Source: Variovorax paradoxus (GTDB taxonomy: Bacteria; Pseudomonadota; Gammaproteobacteria; Burkholderiales; Burkholderiaceae_C). From it: a stretch of DNA of 64,000 nt. The position numbers and the translations under genes were made by a program. Below, piece after piece: positions 7,983 through 15,887 of this stretch; the stretch's first letter is position 1; the number at the start of each line of letters is the position of its first letter. The DNA lies in the NCBI RefSeq assembly GCF_030811855.1, contig NZ_JAUSRN010000013.1, positions 122,212 through 186,211 on the forward strand. Direction: 5' to 3'. Under the pieces are notes generated by a model that was not told the origin of the DNA, ran no database searches, and saw only the letters and a list, made by a program, of their open reading frames with translations.

Positions 7983-8243
7983 TCGGGCTGTGTATAGCGT
8001 CCCGTCCTCGGGTCATAGGTGCGGTTGGCGTTGTAGAAGAGTCCCGTCTCGGAGTCCGCATACTGGCCCGGATACCGCAGGTTGAAGGTCACCGGGGTTG
8101 CGGTGGTTGCTCCGGTTGTCGGCACCGTCTCCGGCCCCGTGAACCGTTTTGCAGCGGTTGTGGGTGCGGTCTCCCCAAACGCCGAGTAAGCCCACTGCCA
8201 CATCACTTGTCCGCTGCCGCTGGTGACGCGCCGCGGCGTATTC
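7983..8243 (-). repeat. Rhs core duplication, proximal copy inside the full-length rhs
   Basis: Counterpart of 6651-6911 with a fixed 1332-base offset. It encodes the Rhs core from the FTGPETVPTTGA region to TQPDPTGL. The closest block is 8071-8145. Confidence 0.85.
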
Positions 8244-10744
8244 AGGTGGTCGCTGTGCACCGCATACACCACCCCGTTGATCACCGCCGCCACGGGCATC
8301 GGCCCGCTGGCCGTGGGCAGGTACACGTACTGCGTGTTGCCCCCACTGTTGGCCCCGCCCGTGCCCATCTCGGCCAGGAGCGTGCCGTCTTCGTCGTAGA
8401 CGAAGGCATAGCCCAGCTTCTCCGCATCTACCATTGATGGCGTCCAGCCCTTCGCGAAGAACGCTGCCAGCGGGCTGCCCGTCGTGCCCTGCGCCGGATA
8501 CACCGGCTCGGTCTTGAAGACCCGTTGACCCAGCGCGTTATGCGCATATCGCGTGGTCGGGCTGCTGTCGGTGCGGCCCACGGTGGCGCTGGAGAGGCGC
8601 CCTTCGGCGTCGTAGCTGAAGCCATTGAGTCCGTCGCTCGTCAGATCACGGTTCGCGTTGAAGGCATAGTTGACACTGGTGGTCGTGCTTCCTACCGTTT
8701 GACTGAAGCCAGTCGCTTGGTTGGTGTCGAACGAGGGCAGCGCGTAGGTTCTGCTCGTGCTTTGCGTTCCAATCCCTCTCGTGCTGGTCTTGCGGTTGCC
8801 ATTGGCGTCGTAAGTGAAGCCGGCTGTGTTCGCTGGATTGGTCGCAGTGGCCGGGGTAATGACGTTGAAGCCAGTCATGCGTCCCGCGGGGTCATTGGTC
8901 ACGCTCCAACTGGTGTTGGCATTGGTCACCGTGCTGTTGGTAATGACCGTGTCAGCGGGCCCGAAAAGGTTCTGAGTAAGACTCGTGATCCGCCCGGCGG
9001 CGTCGTAAGCGTAGCTGCTGAACTCGGTGGCGGTCATGCGCCCTGCCGTATCGTAGGTGCGCAGGGCGCCCAAGCTCGTAGCCGCATTGCTGTCGGCAAA
9101 GGCCCACTGCCACTTGAACGGCTGACCCAACGGGTTCCAGAAGATGTTGGTGACCAGGGGTTGGCCCGCCCAGTTCATCTGAATGAGGCGCCCGACCGCA
9201 TCGTACGCATACGTGAGCACGCTGCCACCCGGATAAGTGACGCTGCCGGGCAGCCCGTTGGCCAGGTAGCTGTAGCTGACCTGCTGCACCGCGCCGCTGG
9301 CCAGGGTCTGCTTCTTGAGGGTGACGCGCCCGAAGGCGTCCCGGGTGTAGAGCGTGGTGGCGCTGCGGTCGGCGATGCTGGCGAGGTAGCCCTTGTTCAC
9401 GCCAGCGGTGCCATAGGTGAGTGTGGTGGTCTTGCCGTCCGCGAAAGTGATCACGGTCGGGCGGCCCAGCAGGTCGCGCATCACGGCGGTGGACTGGCCG
9501 AGCGCATCGACGATGGTCTTGGGCAGGCCCAGGGTGTCGTAGGCGACTACGCGCTGGCCTGTGTCGGCGCTGTTCTCGATCGTGGCGTTGCCTTGGGCAT
9601 CGCGGCCGTAGTTGGTGGTGACGCCCTTGAAATCCCTTGCTGCGGTGACGTCGTCCAGCGCGTTGTAGGCCAGGGTGGCCCTGGCATTGGCCGGGTCGGT
9701 GATGGTGGTGACGCGGCGCAAGCCATCCAGGCCGAGCTGGGTGGCCTGGTTCAGGCCATTGGCGGTCGTGATGCGTTCGCCATTGGCGTCATAAGCGAAG
9801 CTCACGCTCTGATTCACGCCATCGGTGGCGGTGCTGACGCGGTTGATGGCGTTGACGCTTCTCACCGTGGTCCAGGCGATGTTGCCGCCGCTGGTTTTAA
9901 TCTGTTCGACCGTCCGGTTGCCCATGGCATCCAGGGTGAAGGTACCGGATTCGCCTTGCTTGTTGCGCCAACCCGTCAGGCGATGGGCGGCGTCGTAGGT
10001 GTAGCTGAACGCCTGGCCGGTGGGCAGCGCCAATGTGGCGAGGGTGCCGGTGGGGTTGTAGGTAAGCTGGGTGGTCTGCTGGCCGCCGACGGTCTGGCTC
10101 AACAGGCGGTCGCGGGCGTCCCATGAGTAGGTGGTGACCAAGCCATTGGGCGCGGTCTGGCTGAGCACGCGGTTGGCGCTGTCGTAGGTGTATGAGGTCA
10201 CGTGGCTCAGCGGGCGCACAACGGTGAGCACGTTGCCTGACGTGTCATAGGTGAAGCTGGTGACCCCGCCGTTGGGGGCTGTCTCGGTCGCCACGAGGCC
10301 TTGCGGGTTGTAGGTCCAGCTTCGGGTCTTGGTGGTGCTGGGACTGACCAGGGTGTCGGTGACGGTTTCGCTGAGCTTGTTGCCCTGGGCGTCGTAGGTG
10401 AAGGCGGTCTTGCGGCCGGCTTCGGTAATGACGATCGGAAGACTGAAGGTAGCGTGCCATTGGGTGGTCGTCGTGCGTACCCCCGGCTCGTACAGCGCCT
10501 CGGTCACGCTTATTGGCAGGCGGCGGGACACGTCCCAGTCGGTGGTGGTCGTGATGCCCTTGAAATCGCGCTCTCTGGTAACAAGACCATTGGCATCCTG
10601 TACTCGGCTGGCGGCATCGGCTTCGCCAGTGCCCGAAGGAAGATAAGAGCCGTCCGTCACAAAGCTTGCCGAGGGTGATGCCGTAGCGGTAGGTGCGGCT
10701 GGTGCCTAAGGGGTCGACGATAACGGCCGAGCCCAAGTACGGAT

Positions 10745-10748
10745 AGCT
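10745..10748. repeat. IS target-site duplication, right copy
   Basis: AGCT adjacent to the IS right end; the matching copy is at 12126-12129. Confidence 0.8.
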
Positions 10749-10778
10749 TGATCTTGCCCCCGTATTTCAGGACACGGG

Positions 10779-11711
10779 CTATTCGCAATGTAGCGTCTGC
10801 TCGATCTGAGCAAGGCGCTGGTGGGCAGCGCGATGCTGCCTGAACTCCCTGGGTGATTTCATCTTTAATGCCGAGTGCGGATGCACCTCATTGAAGTGCT
10901 CGAAGGCTGCGGCCATCTGCGCCATCACCGTTCTCGCATCGGCAAGGTCCATGCGGCTGACGTAGTCGCGCTTGAACGTGTTCACGAAGCTCTCGGCCAT
11001 GCCGTTGCTCTGGGGGCTGCACACGGGCGTGTTGACTGGGCTCAGGCCCAGTTGTCGAGCGATCTGCCGGGTCTCGGCCGCGATGTAGGCGCCCCCGTTG
11101 TCCGAGAGGAACTCCAAGGCGTGGGTACTGGGAACACCCTCGACGCCGCCGAAGCGCTTCTCCACGGCCTCGATGAGCATTTCGCGCACCGGCTCGCCCG
11201 GCAGCCCTTTGCCCTCCCATGCCCGATAGGCCAGGATCTCACGGTCGCAGCAGTCCTTGGTGAAGGTCGCGGTCACGGTCTGCCCCGAATCACACTTGAT
11301 CTCGAAGCCGTCCGAGCACCAGCGCATGTCGCTGTGCGCGACGGCCACCTTGCCCTCGTGGGGCCGGCTGGACTGGCGCCGTCTCGGCGCCTTCGGTAGC
11401 AGCAATGCATGAGCCGCCATCACGCGGTAGATGCGCTTGGCGTTCACTCGCGGCGCACCGATGGTGGCTCGATGCCGGTTCACCAACGCGCAGGCACGCC
11501 GGTAGCCATAGGTCGGCAACTCGGTGATCTGGGCTTTGATCTCGTCGAGCAAGGCCACGTCGCTTGCAGGCGCCGTGCGTCGTGTCCGGGCGTCGATCCA
11601 GGACTCGGGGCGAGCTTGCAAGCGATGAATGTTCGAGCGCGCCAACCCAAGGGCCTGGCAGACGGCCTTCACTGGCCGTCCCCGTCCAGCAAGGGCGAGC
11701 GCGCAATCCAC
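10779..11711 (-). CDS. IS2-group transposase OrfB (DDE integrase)
   Basis: 310 residues if counted from the GTG at 11711; in vivo it is normally made as an OrfAB fusion by -1 frameshifting on A-AAA-AAG at 11717-11711, just upstream. The catalytic triad lies in MRWCSDGFEI (Asp), FLSDNGGAY (Asp) and SPQSNGMAESFV (Glu), all present. ELPTYGYRRACALVNRH and HPHSALKMKSPREF are typical of the IS2 group. It cuts and joins DNA during transposition of the surrounding element. Close similarity to the IS2 OrfB pattern and length (about 300 residues) supports the assignment. Confidence 0.92.
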   Translation of the reverse strand: MDCALALAGRGRPVKAVCQALGLARSNIHRLQARPESWIDARTRRTAPASDVALLDEIKAQITELPTYGYRRACALVNRHRATIGAPRVNAKRIYRVMAAHALLLPKAPRRRQSSRPHEGKVAVAHSDMRWCSDGFEIKCDSGQTVTATFTKDCCDREILAYRAWEGKGLPGEPVREMLIEAVEKRFGGVEGVPSTHALEFLSDNGGAYIAAETRQIARQLGLSPVNTPVCSPQSNGMAESFVNTFKRDYVSRMDLADARTVMAQMAAAFEHFNEVHPHSALKMKSPREFRQHRAAHQRLAQIEQTLHCE

Positions 11712-12022
11712 TTTTTTTCTGCGGCGTACTCCACAGCTTCCTTGAGGATCTCGTTCTCCAGTGTCTTCTTGCCAAGCACGCGCTGTAGCTTGGCGATCTC
11801 GGCACGAGCGGCTGCCAGTTCCGAAGCCGGCACCACAGCCTCGCCCGCCGATACAGCCGTCAGCGCCCCTTGCCGCTCCAGCTTGCGCCACTGGAACAGC
11901 AGGCTGGCGGCAACGCCTTCCTGACGTGCGACGAGCGACACGCTCATGCCAGGTTCGTAGCTTCGACGAACCAGTGCGGCCTTCTCTGCAAGAGACCAGC
12001 GCCTGCGGCGCTGGTCTCTCAT
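11669..12022 (-). CDS. IS2-group transposase OrfA (DNA-binding subunit)
   Basis: 117 residues from the ATG at 12022; a longer frame to 12109 exists but the IS2 OrfA proteins are about 120 residues and begin near RRRRWSLAEKAALV. The helix-turn-helix segment is SYEPGMSVSLVARQEGVAASLLFQWRK, followed by a leucine-zipper-like stretch (ASELAAARAEIAKLQRVLGKK) and ENEILKEAVEYAAEKKWIA. The A7G run that directs frameshifting into OrfB is inside the AEKK codons. It binds the terminal repeats and limits transposition. Confidence 0.88.
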   Translation of the reverse strand: MRDQRRRRWSLAEKAALVRRSYEPGMSVSLVARQEGVAASLLFQWRKLERQGALTAVSAGEAVVPASELAAARAEIAKLQRVLGKKTLENEILKEAVEYAAEKKWIARSPLLDGDGQ

Positions 12023-12125
12023 GATCACTTCGACGGTATCCGTATTCCTAGTCGTACTCACAGTCCTACTCCTATCTTTAAAGATAAGCGATAGACCGTG
12101 TCCTGTCATTCAAGGGGCCAGCTCA

Positions 12126-13422
12126 AGCTGACCTGATAGGTTTCGACGTTGCCGGCAAGCTGGGTGCTTATCGCCTTGCCTTGAGCGTCATAGGCGAAGG
12201 TGGCCCACCGTGCGTTTGTTTCGTCGAAGATGCCGGTGAGGGCTTGCGGAAATGAGGTGTTCTCGTAGACGAAGCTGCGGGTCTTGGCGTCGGGGTAAGT
12301 GACGACCGACAAGCGGCCCGCTGCGTCGTAGCTGTAGCCGAGGGTCTTGCCTCCCGGGGCGGTGACGTTGGCGAGTTTCCCCATACTGTTGTAGCTCAGA
12401 GTCAGGGTGCGGCCAAACGTGTTGCTGACCGTGCTCAGGCGGCCCGAACCATCGTAGGTATACGAAGTCGTCCAGCCGTTGCGAGCGACCTGGGTCTGGA
12501 GTTTGCCGGCCGCGTTGAAATTGAAAACAGTGTCATCGTCAGCACGTTTCCAGCTCCAGGCACCGGAACTGAGTTGCGTCAGCGTGTCTATGCTGTTGCT
12601 AGCGGTCCAGATGGAAGCGCCGGCAGCCTTGCTGAAGAGGCGAACGTAGCCTTCTGGCAGGGTCAGGGTGATGTCTCGCGGAGCGCCGAGCGGAGTGGCA
12701 GACAAGGTGTAGTTGTGGTTGTGAGTCCAGACTTGCCCCATAACCGCGGCGGAGCGGGAAGCATCGCTGGACCAGTTGCTGCGATATGTGCGAACGAACG
12801 AGAGAGGCGCGGGTCCTGAATCCACGATGTCGGATTCGGAGCGGTATTTCTCGCCCGTGGCAGGAAATATCGGGTAAGGCGTCGAAGCGCCAGCAATGGG
12901 CCGTTGGCATTGACCGCCAGATCGGCCTCGACTCAATGGATCGGCAACACTCGGCTCAGGAACACTGGCTACGCATGAGGAACTGTTTTCCTGATAACCC
13001 TCGTTCGTATTGCATGAGCACTGCGGAGGATTGCCCAAATTGGAAATCGTGCTGCCGACAGGGCAAACATATCTGTGCGCTGGGCCTATCGATTCCGCAA
13101 TACGCTTTACGCCGGTAGCGCTATCTACGCTGTAGAAGTCGCAGAAGCCACTAGCTTCAACATACTGGGTGTAGCCCGTCTTCCCCGAGCCCACTTTTGC
13201 ATTCCATGCTGAACTCATGCCTGCACACAACGCCGCTCTGTCGGTGCTCCATGAGGTTGGAGGTATTCCCCACAACACTTCCGTGTACATGTACTCTGTG
13301 GCGGCGGTTATGGACGCTAATGCATTGAGGCTCAGGCAGCACAGCAAACCAGCAATGACAAGTCCGGAAATCCGGCCCACCACTTGCGCACGCGCGCGCA
13401 GCAACACAGTCAATTTTTTCAT
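12126..13422 (-). pseudogene. rhs, N-terminal part with signal peptide and DUF6531-like region, truncated by IS
   Basis: From the ATG at 13422 the frame encodes a Sec signal peptide (basic start, LVIAGLLCCLSLNALAS), a Cys-rich segment (residues about 70-160), then GEKYRSESDIVDSGPAPLSFVRTYRS, the DUF6531-type entry to Rhs stems, and the first YD repeats (YDGSGRLSTV, YDAAGRLSVV). At ETYQVS it runs into the IS and stops at 12106 after a few IS-derived codons. Joined to 10748-7538 with one base removed, it would give a 1500-residue protein. There is no PAAR domain, so export would start through Sec rather than by loading onto a type VI spike. Confidence 0.87.
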
Positions 13423-13575
13423 GACTTACTCCCTTGCCTGTTTCGGCTGTTTTGATTGGGGCTGAATGTAGCAGCAGCTGAAGCTGAAACCGCTTTTGCG
13501 AAGTTGTGACGCGGGAGCAATCAATCGAATTGAACTGCCGCTCCTAACTGAATGGCGCAGCGGCCGCCGCGCTCC

Positions 13576-13613
13576 ATGACCTGCGAGGTCATCGACGCCG
13601 CGCGCACGCGGCG
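13576..13613. promoter_or_regulatory. Two inverted repeats between rhs and the SnoaL-like gene
   Basis: ATGACCT-GCG-AGGTCAT at 13576-13592 is a perfect 7-bp dyad, and CGCCGCG-CGCA-CGCGGCG at 13596-13613 is a second one. Both lie 58-95 bases before the ATG at 13671. The first looks like an operator, the second like a transcript hairpin. No regulator can be named. Confidence 0.4.
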
Positions 13614-13670
13614 CGACCATTCCTGCACCCCGCGATGTTGCGGGTATCGCTCTCGAAAGGAATCGTCATC

Positions 13671-14048
13671 ATGAACATCGCCGCACACGACGCCGCCGCC
13701 ATTGCCCAACGCTACATCGCCGTCTGGAACGAAACCGATGCCGCGCGTCGCGCCGCGCTGATCGAGGCCCACTGGACGGCCGACGCGCACTACGCCGATC
13801 CCATGGCACAGGCCAGCGGCCCCGAGCAGATCAGCGCGTTGGTCGGTGCCGTGCACCAGCGCTACCCGGGTTTTCGCTTCAACCTGTTCGGCAAGGCCGA
13901 GGCGCATGGCGACAACCTGCGGTTCTCGTGGACCCTGGGCCCGAGCGGCGCCGAAGACCTGATCCAGGGCACCGACTTCGCCCGGCTCGATGCGGGCAAG
14001 CTGCGCTCGGTGACCGGCTTCCTCGACAAGGTGCCAGTGGGCGCCTGA
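13671..14048 (+). CDS. SnoaL/NTF2-like small protein
   Basis: 125 residues from the ATG at 13671, chosen because GAAAGGA sits 10-16 bases before it; an in-frame ATG at 13635 lacks such a site. The pattern AIAQRYIAVWNETDAARRAALIEAHW, ADAHYADPM and FRFSWTLGP is that of NTF2-fold SnoaL-like proteins, which act as small hydrolases, isomerases or ligand-binding subunits. No catalytic role can be fixed from sequence. It stands alone and converges with the regulator gene, whose stop lies 4 bases beyond its own. Confidence 0.8.
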   Translation: MNIAAHDAAAIAQRYIAVWNETDAARRAALIEAHWTADAHYADPMAQASGPEQISALVGAVHQRYPGFRFNLFGKAEAHGDNLRFSWTLGPSGAEDLIQGTDFARLDAGKLRSVTGFLDKVPVGA

Positions 14049-14052
14049 AGTT

Positions 14053-15195
14053 TCAGTCCGCCGACCCGGCGGCGCGGCCGCGCCAGAGCTTGCGGTAGAC
14101 GGTAGCGCGGCTGATGCCGAGGGTGCGCGCGGCTTCGGCCACGTTGCCGCGGGCGTCGGTCACGGCCTTGCGAATGAGCGCGGTTTCGACGTCTCGCAGC
14201 AGGGGCCGGGCCTCGGGCGCCGCACTCGCCGGTCTCTTGCCGCCGCGCCGCGGCCGCACCTCGATGCGCAACCCGGACCAGAGCGGCACCTCGAGCACGG
14301 CCTCGCCACGCCGGGCCGCATCGAACAGCATCTCCAGCGGCAGCGCGAACAGGTCGTTGCAATGCAGGGTATTCGGGCCGCGCGTTGCGAGCGGCTGGTG
14401 CAGCATTTGCCGCGCTGCGGCATTGGCGCCTGTGACCTTGCCCTCAGCGTCGATGCATACCAGGCCCTCGGTGGCATCGTTGCCTACAGGACAGCCGGGC
14501 CACGAGAGATGCAGCCGCAACTCGCACGGTTCGTTCAGCACCAGCATGTTCTCGATGCTGCGCGCCGAGAGCGTGGCCAAGTGCCGCAGCTCCGGCCGCT
14601 CGACCACGTGCACGCCGGTCAGGTCGAGCATCCCGATGCAGTCGCCCCGCGGGCCGAAAAGCGGCGCCCCGGCGCAGCTGTAGACGCTGGTGTCTTCGAA
14701 GAAATGCTCGCCGCGGTGCAGCCACACCGATTCCTGCTCGGTCAGCGCGGTGCTGATGGCGCTGGTGCCGATCGCGCGCTCCGACAGGTCGACGCCGACG
14801 CGCGCGATGTTGCGGGCATGGCGGCTGGCGGCATCGGTGCCGTTGGGCAGTGGGCCCACGTCGACCACGATGCCGGCGGCGTCGGTCAGTACGGCGAAAT
14901 ACTGCGTGTCGGCAATCGCTCGGGAGAGCCGCTCGATGACCGGCCGGGCCGCCGCCACCAGCTTCCGGTTGTGCTCGGCGACGTGGCGAACCGCCGACCG
15001 GCCCACCGGTTCGAACTCCACGCGCTGCTGCGGCTGCCGCCCGGCTTCGATGCAGCGCTCCCAGGATCGGACGATCCATGGCTCGATGCGCACGCTGCCG
15101 CGGGAATGCGAACCTTCGCCGTGGATCAGCTCCCGGCGGGCCTCTGCAATGGCGAGCGAGCGCTCGGGCGGGGGCAGGACGAGGGGAGCGGGCAT
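14053..15195 (-). CDS. GAF-domain, Fis-type HTH regulator lacking the AAA+ domain (AcoR-like)
   Basis: 380 residues. The N-terminal half matches the sensor region of AcoR-type activators: IEPWIVRSWERCIEAG, then a GAF-like domain (residues about 80-215, FAVLTDAAGIVVDVG, GTSAISTALTEQESVWLHRGEHFFE, YSCAGAPLFGPRGDCIGMLDLTG). A PAS-like stretch follows (residues about 240-300), and the protein ends with a Fis HTH (RDVETALIRKAVTDARGNVAEAARTLGISRATVYRKL). The sigma-54-interacting AAA+ module with GAFTGA is absent, so it should regulate sigma-70 promoters. It is divergent from coxS across 181 bases, so it probably controls the hydroxylase operon. Confidence 0.85.
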   Translation of the reverse strand: MPAPLVLPPPERSLAIAEARRELIHGEGSHSRGSVRIEPWIVRSWERCIEAGRQPQQRVEFEPVGRSAVRHVAEHNRKLVAAARPVIERLSRAIADTQYFAVLTDAAGIVVDVGPLPNGTDAASRHARNIARVGVDLSERAIGTSAISTALTEQESVWLHRGEHFFEDTSVYSCAGAPLFGPRGDCIGMLDLTGVHVVERPELRHLATLSARSIENMLVLNEPCELRLHLSWPGCPVGNDATEGLVCIDAEGKVTGANAAARQMLHQPLATRGPNTLHCNDLFALPLEMLFDAARRGEAVLEVPLWSGLRIEVRPRRGGKRPASAAPEARPLLRDVETALIRKAVTDARGNVAEAARTLGISRATVYRKLWRGRAAGSAD

Positions 15196-15233
15196 CGGGT
15201 CGGGTGTCTCGGACGAGGTCTTTTTCTTGATTC

Positions 15234-15285
15234 TTGCCGTTTGGCAAGTTGTTTCATTTTGAGAATTTCGCGCAAGCTGCGCAAG
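15234..15285. promoter_or_regulatory. Divergent regulator/coxS control region with short repeats
   Basis: The 181-base intergenic stretch contains TTGCC-GTTT-GGCAA (15234-15247) and a direct repeat GCGCAAGC-T-GCGCAAGC just downstream (about 15271-15287). These are candidate binding sites for the divergent Fis-type regulator. No GG-N10-GC sigma-54 element is present, in keeping with the missing AAA+ domain of the regulator. Confidence 0.35.
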
Positions 15286-15376
15286 CGGCGAGGGTTTTGC
15301 CTAGGATAGTGCACGGGGCAGGCATCCAAGATGCCACTCGCTGAGCCAGCCATCACCTTCAACGGAGACAGCCAAA

Positions 15377-15874
<498 letters not shown>

Positions 15875-15887
15875 AGGGAGCCACATC

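Larger units (their letters stand above)
7538..10748 (-). pseudogene. rhs, C-terminal part (YD repeats, core and toxin tip), cut off by IS insertion and frameshift
   Basis: Reading on the minus strand from the IS edge at 10748, the frame starts SYPYLGSAVIVDPLGTSRTY and runs to GITLGKL. It then loses phase at a TTT run (10661-10663); removing one T joins it to the 1040-codon frame 10660-7538. That frame holds many YD repeats (for example YDAAHRLTGW, YDAVGRLIQM) and the Rhs core (HSDHLNTPRRVT, LRYPGQYADSETGLFYN, DPTGLDAGWNLF). The tip begins after TDPEGL and is about 120 residues, with AEHGSKTGAGHHVHTFIG, LTEGEKQYIKRAQ and a basic end; I do not recognise its activity. The gene as it stands lacks a signal peptide and probably yields no exported product. 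Confidence 0.85.
10749..12125 (-). mobile_element. IS3-family insertion sequence, IS2 group, inserted in rhs
   Basis: The element is 1377 bp. The right end at 10749 reads TGATCTTGCCCCC inwards and the left end at 12125 reads TGAGCTGGCCCC on the minus strand; both continue to a shared CAGGACACGG within 25 bases and resemble the ends of IS2. AGCT flanks both sides (10745-10748 and 12126-12129) as a 4-bp target duplication. Removing the element with one AGCT restores the Rhs frame exactly (QVS-YPY). It carries orfA and orfB with an A7G slippery site at 11718-11711. Both orfs look intact, so it may still be active. Confidence 0.92.

Noticed and set aside
8013..10660. YD repeats as a CRISPR or tandem DNA repeat array
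   Set aside because: The periodicity is at protein level and imperfect in DNA; there are no identical repeats with spacers.
15240..15262. Possible sigma-54 promoter before coxS
   Set aside because: TTGGCAAG is followed by TTTCA, so GG-N10-GC is not met, and the regulator has no AAA+ domain.
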